Of a DNA stretch of 64,000 nucleotides, positions 27,555 through 35,785 are shown one piece after another. Numbering within the stretch: position 1 is the first letter of the stretch; each line of letters begins with the position of its first letter. Location: contig NZ_MVDI01000011.1 of assembly GCF_002939305.1 (NCBI RefSeq), forward strand, positions 62,001 through 126,000. Direction: 5' to 3'. The notes under the pieces are model-generated. The model did no database searches. It had not been told where the DNA came from and was given only the letters and a program-made list of their open reading frames with translations. The translations under genes and the position numbers were made by a program. This DNA is from Chroococcidiopsis sp. TS-821. Lineage in GTDB: Bacteria > Cyanobacteriota > Cyanobacteriia > Cyanobacteriales > Chroococcidiopsidaceae.

Positions 27555-27983
27555 ATGTCTCCAGAGGAGTATATGCGAATTGCCTTAGAAGAGGCAAAAC
27601 AAGGCGATGCACCCTACGGTGCGGTCATAGTTAAAGATAATCAGGTAGTAGCAGCAGCACACAATACAGTCAAACGCGATAGCGATCCATCTGCTCATGC
27701 AGAAATGAATGTTATTCGCAAGCTGACATCTCAAATTAAAAATCCATCGTTAGCAGGATGTACAATTTATACGACAGGTGAACCTTGTCCTATGTGTGCT
27801 ACAGTTTGCGTTTGGGCTGGTGTAGATGAAATCGTCTACGCAGTCTCTATTGAAGATTTAATGAAGATCGATCAAGCGCAAATTAATATATCTTGTGAGG
27901 AAATTATCGCTAAGAGTTCTAGAGATATTAAGGTTACTAAAGGATTACTAAAAGAAGAGTGTTTAGCGTTATTTAATAAGTAG
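27555..27983 (+). CDS. Nucleoside/guanine deaminase of the cytidine deaminase-like fold
   Basis: Zinc-dependent hydrolytic deaminase of 142 residues. The zinc site is complete: HAE at residues 48-50 (His ligand and catalytic Glu) and PCPMC at 77-81 (two Cys ligands). Length, the MSPEEYMRIALEEAK start and the tail resemble guanine deaminase (GuaD) and TadA-like enzymes. An essential tRNA A34 deaminase usually starts and ends differently, so I favour a purine-base or nucleoside deaminase without certainty. It is divergent from the K+ channel across a 160-base AT-rich gap. ATG at 27555. Confidence 0.85.
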   Translation: MSPEEYMRIALEEAKQGDAPYGAVIVKDNQVVAAAHNTVKRDSDPSAHAEMNVIRKLTSQIKNPSLAGCTIYTTGEPCPMCATVCVWAGVDEIVYAVSIEDLMKIDQAQINISCEEIIAKSSRDIKVTKGLLKEECLALFNK

Positions 27984-28035
27984 TATCATTAACTTAATAT
28001 ATGGACATTATTAGATATTAAACTTGTTAAGGTTA

Positions 28036-28087
28036 GGTAATAGGTGACTGGAAGTCGCTTAATATTCTTAACCAATTACCAGTTACC
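28036..28087. repeat. GGTAAT-type inverted repeat
   Basis: GGTAATAGG on the left and ACCAATTACCAGTTACC on the right, about 35 bases apart, between convergent genes. Same family as the copies at 3378 and 51763 but less perfect. Confidence 0.5.
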
Positions 28088-28131
28088 AATGACCGACCTT
28101 GTCATTCAGTTTATTGTTACGCACTTAACGG

Positions 28132-28788
28132 TTAACTTTTGATATCAGGTTCTTGACGGTGTAAAAAAGAGTTAGCAAAAATTGCGGCTTGCGTGCGATC
28201 GCGTAAGGACAGTCGATTCAAAATACTCGTGACGTGGTTTTTGACAGTTCCTTCTGAGATATGTAGTGTTTGGGCAATTTCGCGGTTACTTTCGCCAGCT
28301 GCAATTAATCGTAACACCTCGCGTTCTCTGGGTGTAAGTTCGCTCCAGCCCGTGGGCGTTATTGCTGAAGGTTCTGGCACTTTCGCAATAATTTTCTCAA
28401 CCAAGCCAGGTCCAAGTTGAGTATAACCTTTATAAACTGCCCGAATGGCTGCGGCTAACTCTTCTGAAGGTGTATCTTTGAGTAAATAGCCCATCGCTCC
28501 ATTGCGGAGTGCAGCCGCGACATATTCATCATTATCAAAAGTCGTTAAGACAAGCACCTTTATTTTAGGAAAACGCTGCGTAATTTCGCGGGTGGCAGCG
28601 ACACCATCCATAACTGGCATTCGCACATCCATAAGGATTACATCAGGTTGTAATATTTGTAACAACTGCATTGCAGCTTGTCCATTTTCTGCTTCGCCCA
28701 CAACCTGCAAATCTGGCTCTAATTCTAGTAAAGCTTTTAAACCTTGACGAATGAGATGTTGATCGTCAACGAGTACGAGGCGAATCAT
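28132..28788 (-). CDS. NarL/FixJ-family response regulator
   Basis: Transcription factor with an N-terminal receiver (phospho-Asp at residue 54 in ILMDVRMPV, acidic pair VDD at 7-9, switch Lys in LLKDT) and a C-terminal LuxR-type helix-turn-helix (about 150-210: LTPREREVLRLIAAGESNREIA, ISEGTVKNHVTSIL). 218 residues from the ATG at 28788. That ATG overlaps the stop of the upstream kinase gene as ATGA, so the two are translationally coupled and form one two-component system. Likely target: the divergent Spy-like gene at 30207, whose promoter region has paired direct repeats. Confidence 0.95.
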   Translation of the reverse strand: MIRLVLVDDQHLIRQGLKALLELEPDLQVVGEAENGQAAMQLLQILQPDVILMDVRMPVMDGVAATREITQRFPKIKVLVLTTFDNDEYVAAALRNGAMGYLLKDTPSEELAAAIRAVYKGYTQLGPGLVEKIIAKVPEPSAITPTGWSELTPREREVLRLIAAGESNREIAQTLHISEGTVKNHVTSILNRLSLRDRTQAAIFANSFLHRQEPDIKS

Positions 28789-29990
28789 GCAACTAACCTC
28801 GGCAAAGGAATTGTTGCTGAAATACAACAACCAGCACCAGGCGTGCTTTTGATTTGAAATTCTCCTTTTAATGCGAGGACGCGATCGCGCATGCTTTGCA
28901 GCCCAAATCCCGTAGTATTCTGATTTAACACAAATCCTTTACCATTATCTTGGATTTTCCAGTGTAATGATTTTGCGGTTGTTTGGATATCAATTCTGAC
29001 TGCGTTTGCGGCTGCGTGTTTCCAAATATTCGTGAGTGCTTCTTGTGTAATGCGGTACACAGCAGTTTGCACTTCAACAGAAATCGGATGTTGCAGCGAT
29101 ATCTGATAAGTTGGAGAAAATCCTGTAGAACTGCGAAATTCAGCAACTAAAGCCGCGATCGCCGTTTCCAAAGATTGACCGTGCAACGGGTCGGAGCGCA
29201 TCGCTGATACAGATTGTCGCACCTCGCGTAGCGCTTGCGAACCCAAGTTTTTAGCTTGCGTCAAGAAAGTTTGTGCTTTTGCAGGGTTAGATTGCCATAA
29301 TTTCAACGCGGTTTCTAGCTGTAAGTTTAAAGCTGTCAAAGAGTGTCCAAGCGAGTCGTGGATGTCGCGTGCAATTCGGTTGCGTTCTTGTAGCGTTGCT
29401 TGATCTTCGATCCGCAGTGCATATTGTCGCAGTTGCTCGTTGGCGATCGCCAATTTTTCTCTCATTTGTCGTTCTGCTAGCACAGCATTCATTAACAGCA
29501 ACACAAATACTAAACTTAATCCAAACGAAAGCGCAAAACTCAACAACGTAAATCGCAAACGCTCTTGTAACACCGGAACATCAGGAACATATTGAAAGCG
29601 ATGAATTAAAGTAAGGATAAATAAGACAAACGATAAACTTGTTATAACAATTCGTCCTGGTCGTTGAAAGATAAGACAACTACGAATAACAAGAATAATA
29701 TAAAGAAATGGAAACAGCCGAATTCCTCTTCCGCTAACAATCCCAGTTAAAAGAATCAATAAAATTTCTAACCCGGTATAAAGTATCTTGTGTATTAGTT
29801 TTCCTGTAGGCATTCGCAAGCCGAGTAATCCAAAACATACTAAACTAATAATCGTTAAAGACGGCAAGTTATGAAAGCGGCGAAAATGAATTGATAACGC
29901 TTCTGTAATTGCAACTGCAAACAAAAGCAGCCACTCTAACAATAATAAAAACGGTAAAGGATGCGTACGAATTTGGATTGGACGACTCAT
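28785..29990 (-). CDS. NarL-type (HisKA_3) membrane sensor histidine kinase
   Basis: 401-residue kinase. The N-terminal ~170 residues contain about six hydrophobic helices with no large periplasmic loop, as in DesK-like sensors that read the membrane itself. A short coiled linker precedes the HisKA_3 dimerisation helix, NRIARDIHDSLGHSL, with the phospho-accepting His near residue 211. The ATPase domain has N-box-like TQEALTNIWKHA and DNGKGF, then GFGLQSMRDRV. It is coupled to the response regulator through an ATGA overlap and is divergent from a Spy/CpxP-like gene. The stimulus is unknown; membrane or envelope stress is suggested by the neighbour. Confidence 0.93.
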   Translation of the reverse strand: MSRPIQIRTHPLPFLLLLEWLLLFAVAITEALSIHFRRFHNLPSLTIISLVCFGLLGLRMPTGKLIHKILYTGLEILLILLTGIVSGRGIRLFPFLYIILVIRSCLIFQRPGRIVITSLSFVLFILTLIHRFQYVPDVPVLQERLRFTLLSFALSFGLSLVFVLLLMNAVLAERQMREKLAIANEQLRQYALRIEDQATLQERNRIARDIHDSLGHSLTALNLQLETALKLWQSNPAKAQTFLTQAKNLGSQALREVRQSVSAMRSDPLHGQSLETAIAALVAEFRSSTGFSPTYQISLQHPISVEVQTAVYRITQEALTNIWKHAAANAVRIDIQTTAKSLHWKIQDNGKGFVLNQNTTGFGLQSMRDRVLALKGEFQIKSTPGAGCCISATIPLPRLVA

Positions 29991-30109
29991 ATTGTTGGCT
30001 TCGTTTAATAATTTAAAATTAGAAGGAAAATATGTTAATTGTTAGAAAGTTGAATAAAAACTTCTTCATCTGCTACCAATATCCTCGATTAACACTCTAG
30101 TAGTGAGTA

Positions 30110-30176
30110 CGTGACTTTAGTCATAGTTAAATTCGTGACTTTTTCCTCATGCTACCCAGGAAGATAACTTTATAAG
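30110..30176 (+). promoter_or_regulatory. Candidate operator and promoter of the Spy-like gene
   Basis: CGTGACTTT occurs at 30110-30118 and again at 30134-30142, a direct repeat with a 24-base period. A TATAAG -10-like hexamer lies at 30171-30176, about 30 bases before the chosen start codon. The arrangement suits an activator, possibly the NarL-type regulator encoded across the divergent region. Confidence 0.45.
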
Positions 30177-30206
30177 ATCGTGACACCACACATGAGGAAG
30201 TCAACA

Positions 30207-30683
30207 ATGGCGTCGCGATCGAAAAAAGTAAAATTCATGTCGCTGTTTGCAGGTGCAGTAGCACTTTCTACCGTTTTCGCACCTTTAGCAGTTAATGCAC
30301 AACCTGCCGCACCTCAAGTAGGGCAGCGTGCTGGTGCAGGTAGAGGTATGGGCAAAATGGCAGGAATTGAACTTTCTGCAGAACAACAAGCCCAGATGGA
30401 ACAAATCCGCAACGAAACGCGCGCTCAAATCGAAGCTGTTCTTACCCCTGAACAACGCCAGCAATGGCAAGCAGCAACTCAAAACGGGCAACGACGACGC
30501 GGTGCAATGGCTGGCTTAAATCTATCGGAAGCGCAAAGAACTCAAATTCGCCAGATTATGCAATCTTCGAAAGAGCGCGTCACAGCAGTTCTCACTCCCG
30601 AACAACGCCAGCAAATTGAGCAAAGAAGGCAGCAGTGGCGTCAACAGCGTCAGCAACGCAATCAGCAACCAACACAACAATAA
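30207..30683 (+). CDS. Spy/CpxP-like periplasmic protein with LTxxQ motifs
   Basis: 158-residue exported protein. A signal peptide covers about residues 1-32 (basic start, AGAVALSTVFAPLAVNA) with likely cleavage before QPAAP. The mature part has two repeated units, each with LSAEQQAQ or LSEAQRTQ followed by LTPEQRQQ, the pattern of the Spy/CpxP (LTxxQ) family of envelope-stress chaperones and metal-tolerance proteins. The C-terminus is extremely Gln/Arg-rich (QQWRQQRQQRNQQ). I chose ATG 30207, preceded by GAGGAAGTC, over GTG 30180 and ATG 30192. Divergent from a two-component pair that plausibly controls it, as Cpx controls CpxP in enterobacteria; this analogy is inference. Confidence 0.75.
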   Translation: MASRSKKVKFMSLFAGAVALSTVFAPLAVNAQPAAPQVGQRAGAGRGMGKMAGIELSAEQQAQMEQIRNETRAQIEAVLTPEQRQQWQAATQNGQRRRGAMAGLNLSEAQRTQIRQIMQSSKERVTAVLTPEQRQQIEQRRQQWRQQRQQRNQQPTQQ

Positions 30684-30779
30684 ATGTAAAACTTGTTGAG
30701 GGTTCTGTCGGGCGCGATCGCTACTGTTAACCCCTCCGGTAGTATTTTTGAACTGGGGAGAATCAGTTAAGATAACAAG

Positions 30780-30981
30780 GCACAAGTGATCTGTCACAGT
30801 AGAGGGAAACTTCGGTGTAAATCCGAGGCTGTGCCGCAGCTGTAACAAAAAGAGATGAGCGCTGAATGTGTTGAGTGTTGAACAGGTAAGACACTCCTTA
30901 CCGTATCTGAAGAAAATGAGTTCAAAACTCAAAATTCAAAGCTCAGATCTTTCTGAAGCCAGAATGCCTGACTGTGACTTG
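30780..30981 (+). promoter_or_regulatory. Cobalamin riboswitch upstream of cbiX
   Basis: Contains the conserved core GAGGGAAACTTCGGTGTAAA, then TGCCGCAGCTGTAAC, and the distal B12-box-like GAAGCCAGAATGCCTGAC. CAAGT near the 5' end can pair with ACTTG at the 3' end as P1. It ends about 48 bases before the cbiX ATG, so it probably blocks translation or terminates transcription of cbiX when adenosylcobalamin is plentiful. Confidence 0.92.
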
Positions 30982-31028
30982 CTCACATTATTTCCTGCGT
31001 CGCACAGGAACGGAGCACTTAAACAAGG

Positions 31029-32027
31029 ATGCCTACGATTAATACTCTTACTTCCACCCTACCAAAAAACCCAGTTAGTAAAATAGAACTACCCCCTTTA
31101 CCATTGCGTCGCCCGTTGCTCATGGTTGGTCACGGTACCAGAGATGCAGCAGGGCGACAAAGCGTTTTAGACTTTGCAGCTGCCTATCAAGCGTTAGATA
31201 CTTCTCGACCTGTTATCCCTTGTTTTTTAGAACTAACAGGTCCAACGATTCAAGAAGGCGTCGATCAGTGTGTTGCGCAAGGGTATACTGAACTTTCTGT
31301 CTTACCCATTTTGTTATTTGCGGCGCGGCATAATAAGTTTGATGTTACCAATGAACTTGACCGCGCGCGCCAACGCCATCCCCAGGTGAAATTTCACTAC
31401 GGACGGCATTTTGGCATTACACCAAGAATTATCGATTTGTGGCGATCGCGTCTAGCTGAAGTTGACGAGCCTCAGTACGATCGCGCCGATACAGTTTTAT
31501 TATTTGTCGGGCGCGGTTCGAGCGATCCTGATGCTAATGGCGATGTTTATAAACTTGCGCGTATTCTTTGGGAAGGTAGTGGTTATCAAACCGTAGAAAC
31601 CTGTTTTATTGGTATTACCCATCCACGCCTCGAAGAAGGTTTCCGCCGCGCGCGACTTTACCAACCCAAACGCATTATTGTGCTTCCCTACTTTCTCTTT
31701 ACGGGATTATTAGTCAAAAAGATCTTCGATATCACCGCACAGCAACAAGCACAATATCCAGAGATCGCTATTACCTGTCTTCCAGAAATGGGACTACATC
31801 CGCAGTTATTTTCGATTTTGCGCGATCGCGAAATTGAAACTCAACTAGGCAACGTGCAGATGAACTGCGAAATGTGCAAGTTTCGCCTTGCAGCCCTAAA
31901 AAGCTGCGATCGCGAGCACAACCACCATCATCACCATCACCATCACAGTCACGAACACTCACATTCTGAAGTAGATCCTTACGTCGAACTCGAACAATAC
32001 CACCAAAAAATTTGGCAAGTTCCTTAA
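31029..32027 (+). CDS. cbiX: Sirohydrochlorin cobaltochelatase CbiX (long form)
   Basis: Inserts Co2+ into sirohydrochlorin at the start of the anaerobic-type B12 pathway; cytosolic. The 332-residue protein has two tandem CbiX/chelatase domains: the first starts [15 protein letters not shown] near residue 34, the second [15 protein letters not shown] near 158. After them comes MNCEMCKFR, the M-x-C-x-x-C motif reported to hold a 4Fe-4S centre in CbiX-L proteins, and then a metal-binding histidine tract (about 13 His in 20 residues) before the C-terminus. It is directly behind a cobalamin riboswitch. The role fits cobD at 19360. Confidence 0.95.
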   Translation: MPTINTLTSTLPKNPVSKIELPPLPLRRPLLMVGHGTRDAAGRQSVLDFAAAYQALDTSRPVIPCFLELTGPTIQEGVDQCVAQGYTELSVLPILLFAARHNKFDVTNELDRARQRHPQVKFHYGRHFGITPRIIDLWRSRLAEVDEPQYDRADTVLLFVGRGSSDPDANGDVYKLARILWEGSGYQTVETCFIGITHPRLEEGFRRARLYQPKRIIVLPYFLFTGLLVKKIFDITAQQQAQYPEIAITCLPEMGLHPQLFSILRDREIETQLGNVQMNCEMCKFRLAALKSCDREHNHHHHHHHHSHEHSHSEVDPYVELEQYHQKIWQVP

Positions 32028-32097
32028 GAAAGATTAGTAATGGGCTATCAGCAGCAAAAATAAATATATTCTGTCATGCTGATAGCTGAAACCCACT

Positions 32098-32409
32098 ATG
32101 TCTAAAGAATTTGTCATTGGTGAAACTGTACGTGTCGTAGCACTACCACCCTACTTAAAAACAGCCGATCCTATGCCAATGTTACGCCCGCCAGATGTGG
32201 TTCAAATTGGTGAAGAGGGCACTGTCGTAGATCGCCACCCAGGTGGGTACTGGAGCGTTCGCTTTACGCGCGGTACTTTTTTGATTGATAGTCAATATAT
32301 TGAAGCGACTAGCAGTTCAAATGAGCCGCCATCAACTAGCCATTTAGAACAACCGACAACAAGTCAAATTGATACGCCACCCCAAACTAATGAAGATGGC
32401 AGTCCTTAA
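32098..32409 (+). CDS. sipA: SipA, NblS-interacting regulatory protein
   Basis: A 103-residue protein. Residues 1-70 form a small SH3-like beta barrel (FVIGETVRVVALPPYLKTAD, PMPMLRPPDVV, GEEGTVVDRHPGGYWSVRF), which I recognise as DUF3148/SipA. SipA binds the kinase NblS (Hik33) and modulates its activity in light and stress responses in cyanobacteria. The last ~30 residues are a Ser/Thr/Pro-rich tail without recognisable fold, an extension beyond the core. Upstream is cbiX (about 70 bases), downstream a peroxiredoxin; the three may be transcribed together but gaps allow separate promoters. Confidence 0.82.
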   Translation: MSKEFVIGETVRVVALPPYLKTADPMPMLRPPDVVQIGEEGTVVDRHPGGYWSVRFTRGTFLIDSQYIEATSSSNEPPSTSHLEQPTTSQIDTPPQTNEDGSP

Positions 32410-32447
32410 TATAAACTTATGTAAAGTAGAGTTGTTATTTGTGTATC

Positions 32448-33002
32448 ATGCTGTCTCGTCGCTGTTTTCTGCGCGCAATTGCCTGCTGGTGTATGGCACT
32501 ATTTCTTTTGTTTTTTGCTTCACCTAGCTTTGCCATGGGTGGTAAACTTCCTCCACTTGAGCAACCCGCACCAGAATTTACTTTACCAACCAACACTGGA
32601 GATGGAGAAATTGCACTTGCTGATTTGCGCGGTAAGTGGGTTGTGTTGTACTTTTACCCTAAAGACTTTACCGCAGGTTGTACTTTAGAAGCGCGACGTT
32701 TTCAGCAAGATTTACCAAAATACATGGCGCGAAATGCTCAAATTATCGGTGTCAGCGCCGATTCAGTCGATTCCCATGCTGAGTTTTGTGACTCAGAAGG
32801 TTTAAAATTTCCTCTACTTGCGGATACGACAGGCGAAGTTAGTAAAGCCTATGGTTCTTGGCTAGGTAGTGCCTCGGTACGGCATAGTTTCATTATTGAC
32901 CCAAATGGCATTCTCCGCGCAACTTTTGTCAAAGTCAATCCTGCAATTCACAGTACAGAAGTTCTAAGCCGTTTGACGGAATTACAAGCAACAGTGTTTT
33001 AA
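32448..33002 (+). CDS. Peroxiredoxin Q/BCP with Tat-type signal peptide
   Basis: Thiol peroxidase of 184 residues. The N-terminus MLSRRCFLRAIACW matches the twin-arginine pattern S-R-R-x-F-L-R and is followed by a hydrophobic stretch and an AxA-like site (SPSFA-MGG), so the mature enzyme should work in the thylakoid lumen or periplasm. The PrxQ core has YFYPKDFTAGCTLEARRF with the peroxidatic Cys; the usual resolving Cys five residues later (CTxEAC) is Arg here. Another Cys in EFCDSEGLKFPLL is available. ATG at 32448 was chosen over TTG three codons upstream. Thioredoxin dependence is expected but not shown. Confidence 0.88.
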   Translation: MLSRRCFLRAIACWCMALFLLFFASPSFAMGGKLPPLEQPAPEFTLPTNTGDGEIALADLRGKWVVLYFYPKDFTAGCTLEARRFQQDLPKYMARNAQIIGVSADSVDSHAEFCDSEGLKFPLLADTTGEVSKAYGSWLGSASVRHSFIIDPNGILRATFVKVNPAIHSTEVLSRLTELQATVF

Positions 33003-33111
33003 GAAATGCCTGCGACACGCAAACGCAAGTAAAGCTCAAAACTAAATTACTAGCTACCTCACCACTCACTTCTAGATACAATGTCTCTAAATTGCTTCTT
33101 GGAGACTGTTT

Positions 33112-33600
33112 ATGGATTGGGAACCAGACACTCGCGTCACAAAGGCGCGTACTCAAGCTATCCAACCGTACAAGCCTCTTGTAAGATTGCGCAATATAGA
33201 AGCTCTACTCCGTCGCCATAGTGTAGCAATACTTATGCTTATTGTGCCGTTGTCAGTAGAATATCGTTTACAGCGAGCATCAAACCTCGCAGAAGAAGCA
33301 CTAGCTAAGTTGGCAGAAATTGATCTTGAGACAATTAGTGAAACTGAATTGCAACCAGTTCGCATTCGAGTTGGTCTGAGTTTTGTTGGGTTTGGCGCGC
33401 TATCTACTGCCTTGTTGCTACTTTACTTGTCTACCTTGCATCCTGAACTTGACTCGATCGCACAAATACGGCGCTATTGGTATCAATACATCTGGTTTGT
33501 CTGTCTCGGCGTGGCAGGATTATTTGTACTCGGTAGAGAAGCAATGCGATCGCGCGAGAGCTCTATACCCAGCTTCACTGCAAAAGAGCGCGATGATTAA
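33112..33600 (+). CDS. Hypothetical membrane protein
   Basis: I do not recognise this 162-residue protein. It has a polar N-terminus (about 1-38), a hydrophobic helix near 39-52 (SVAILMLIVPLSV), an acidic amphipathic segment (EEALAKLAEIDLETISETEL), then two further membrane helices near 87-108 (LSFVGFGALSTALLLLYL) and 125-145 (YIWFVCLGVAGLFVLG), and a short polar tail. The gene stands alone after the peroxiredoxin gene, in the same direction with a gap of about 110 bases. ATG at 33112 with TTCTTGGAGAC upstream as Shine-Dalgarno. Confidence 0.6.
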   Translation: MDWEPDTRVTKARTQAIQPYKPLVRLRNIEALLRRHSVAILMLIVPLSVEYRLQRASNLAEEALAKLAEIDLETISETELQPVRIRVGLSFVGFGALSTALLLLYLSTLHPELDSIAQIRRYWYQYIWFVCLGVAGLFVLGREAMRSRESSIPSFTAKERDD

Positions 33601-33617
33601 CCAAATGAGAAGTAGCT

Positions 33618-33655
33618 TCAAAAAAAACGCCCTGCCACTGTGTCGTGGCAAGGCA
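33618..33655 (-). terminator. Hairpin terminator, minus strand
   Basis: TGCCAC (33633-33638) and GTGGCA (33645-33650) form a perfect six-base stem. On the minus strand it is followed by GGGCG and a run of eight T, as expected for a Rho-independent terminator of the minus-strand gene at 33866. On the plus strand it has no T-run. Confidence 0.6.
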
Positions 33656-33865
33656 GTTAGTGGTGTGAGGAGCAGACTTTATGTCTACTTATAAGTTAAG
33701 CATAATAGACATGTATGGCAGTTGGGTGGCAACAAGATTGCAATACTGTGACAAAAAAATACGAGTGATTAGAAAAATGGCGATCGCCGTCAGCTGCAAA
33801 ATGGGTAATCGATAACTCAATTGAGCTTGTCGCACCACGAGCGATATCGCAGTGCGAATATTGAT

Positions 33866-34285
33866 TTAACCTTCAACATCCGATGCTAGAAGTTTTGACA
33901 CCTCAGCGTGGGCTAATACCGCAGCTGGTTCTTGCTGTAACGCGTGATAATACTTGCGCTCGAAAGCATTACCAAGTTCTGCTGGCATCAGCAATTCACG
34001 AACGTCGCGCATCAAATCTTGGAGGTCGTCTTGTGATATTGGTTCATCTGCTGAAAGCATTTCATCAATATGCACAATTAGCTCAGAAATGCGATGTAGC
34101 CACGCAAATTGTTCGTGCTCAATCACTAGTTGCAGTAACTCTCCACTTGATACGCGTCCGCGTCTTTGTTCGTAGTTAATGCGCTCTGCTTGCAACAGAC
34201 AAGCGTGGAGATGCAGCAATTTATTGCGTAAACTGCGTAAATACTGATGTTGCCGTATTCTACGGAAAAGTTGATTGGAAGTCAA
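33866..34285 (-). CDS. Hypothetical helical protein
   Basis: Unrecognised; about 139 residues, almost entirely helical and rich in Leu, Glu, Arg and His (LRSLRNKLLHLHACLLQAER, LHRISELIVHIDEMLS). No membrane helix or signal peptide. A strong Shine-Dalgarno AGGAGG at 34295-34300 on the minus strand lies ten bases before a TTG at 34285 (LTSNQLFRRIRQHQ), so I place the start there; an upstream TTG at 34318 would put this Shine-Dalgarno inside the gene. A hairpin terminator lies about 210 bases downstream. Isolated, with a 370-base empty stretch upstream. Confidence 0.55.
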   Translation of the reverse strand: MTSNQLFRRIRQHQYLRSLRNKLLHLHACLLQAERINYEQRRGRVSSGELLQLVIEHEQFAWLHRISELIVHIDEMLSADEPISQDDLQDLMRDVRELLMPAELGNAFERKYYHALQQEPAAVLAHAEVSKLLASDVEG

Positions 34286-34660
34286 TGGAATCGATCCTCC
34301 TACGATGATAGTCTTCAATAGCTAAATTTAGGTTTACCTGAGAATTCTTATTACGAATACGCCCTAGCGGCTGACTTACTTGTTTGTTGGTGTCCCGACA
34401 TGAACTTGGTTGCTACTTTTTTCCCATTTCGTGCTAAAGATGAATAACCTATCTCCCACACGCTTCTCGCCTATTCTAAATAAGCCTGCGGTTTTTAGTA
34501 CATCGGTGAAGTATTTTATGCCACTGTTACAAGCTATCTAATCTTTGCCAAAGTTCGCAATTTTTCAATAAAAGTTGTTCGACAGCGCGATCGCGCTTTT
34601 TTCTACTCTCGCTATTCATGTGATTAATCATATAGTAAAATAGTATTGTATGAAAAGTAA
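34286..34660. other. Intergenic region
   Basis: Upstream of the helical-protein gene and before a tract of decayed genes. It contains HIP1 (GCGATCGC) at about 34586. A minus-strand frame at 34527-34724 has no recognisable domain and lies over decayed sequence. Nothing else identified. Confidence 0.35.
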
Positions 34661-34879
34661 CAATTATTACTATTAAACGAACTACAAGATTCGGAAAACC
34701 GTCTGATGTCGTTAGCAGGCACAATCTTAGATGTTCTACAAAAAGAAGCCATGATGCAGTATGCTCTCAATTAATGTTTCGATCGAAACATTGCGCGTTT
34801 GTGGCATCCAGAGCAAGCACAGATTTATAAACTGCTCGATAAGTTGGTAGATAAGCAGTTGAATTACTTGCGACATTGA
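34661..34879 (+). pseudogene. Fragment of an unidentified gene with internal stop
   Basis: A single frame gives NELQDSENRLMSLAGTILDV, LQKEAMMQYALN, then TAA at 34772-34774, and continues CFDRNIARLWHPEQAQIYKL up to LNYLRH and TGA at 34877-34879. The text after the stop reads as normal protein, and CAA to TAA (Gln to stop) would explain the break. A short intact gene with N-terminus elsewhere is possible. Family unknown. Confidence 0.35.
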
Positions 34880-34924
34880 CATACAACGCGATCGCCTGCA
34901 GCGCAAAGTACAACAGCGCACAAT

Positions 34925-35573
34925 TTACAGATACAAACAAGTGACGGCATTAGCCAAGCAATACCCCTTGCACCGCGCACAGTAGCAGACTTTTATCAAG
35001 AGGTGATGGATATCCTGCACAGAAGTGGAATAGAATTACGCATTTGGACAATGCGCCAAGAAGTTGCTGAGCCAATTTCGTTCGAGCGCGATCGCGCTTC
35101 CCGCATCTGACGATCCCCAACGTACAAGCCGACCGTTTAATGAACGGATTTCGCTCGCGCTTTATTGGCACTAGCCCTGTACACTTTTTCTGGGGTAGCT
35201 TTACACCTTGCTGTCACGCGCTTTTCTGGACGTGTAGCTCCAGAACATCCAGGGGGAATTTCCCATCTGGTAGATTGGGTGACGCGCGAGGCGTATTCGC
35301 ACGAAGTGAGTAGCTGTGGCTTTTGGTTTGGTGGTAGTACTAGTCACAGAACCAATTTTTTACTCTTATGCCTATCCTGAACCTGAAAAGTTTCGCGATT
35401 ATCCAATTCAACCGCAGGAGGCGTTCTACAGTACAGATTTGAAAGAATTTGTTTTGCCTTGTACAGCAGTGCAGCAAGCAGAAGATCCCGATGCGATCGT
35501 TCTTGCGTTCTTCCAAAGTACTTACGAAGTAGCAGCGTTAGCTACCTGCGATCGCGCTGCGTTAGAGCGATAA
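34925..35573 (+). pseudogene. DUF5996-family gene, truncated and multiply frameshifted
   Basis: Family landmarks appear in order but in different frames: LQIQTSDGISQAIPLAPRTV and ADFYQE from 34925, SFERDRAS to a stop near 35108, QADRLMNGFRSRF with SPVHFFWGSF, LAVTRFSGRVAPEHPGG with TREAYSHEVSSCGFWFGG, and TEPIFYSYAYPEPEKFRDYP down to the DPDAIVLAFFQSTYE segment ending at TAA 35571-35573. At least three frame changes and one stop are present and the N-terminal third of the domain is absent. The family has no known function. The gene is dead as read. Confidence 0.8.
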
Positions 35574-35610
35574 TACTGGTTAGCTTTGAGATTAATACGT
35601 ATTGGCAAGC

Positions 35611-35681
35611 AGGGGAGTAGAGGAATAGAGGAGCCTGCGCCGTGCAGGGGTTTCCCCCGTTGAGGCGACTGGCGTGGGCAG
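35611..35681. repeat. G/C-rich dispersed-type repeat before the OmpR-type gene
   Basis: Purine-rich degenerate heptads (GGGGAGTAGAGGAATAGAGG) lead into GCAGGGG-TTT-CCCCCGT, a hairpin, and GAGGCGACTGGCG. Sequence of this kind is familiar from intergenic repeats of filamentous and unicellular cyanobacteria. It lies 105 bases before the response-regulator start. Confidence 0.5.
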
Positions 35682-35785
35682 AAAAGACTATTAACCCAGC
35701 ACTGTAGATTAGGAGTCATAGAGATTAAGCTGGAAGAATAAACCGCAAGAAACCACTTGGTCAATGTCGCTTACTCTTGGTGGAG

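Noticed and set aside
30868-31086. 72-codon frame across the cobalamin riboswitch and cbiX start
   Set aside because: Overlaps riboswitch structure and the cbiX N-terminus; no protein similarity.
34527-34724. 65-codon minus-strand frame
   Set aside because: Lies in decayed sequence opposite a broken plus-strand frame; no domain.
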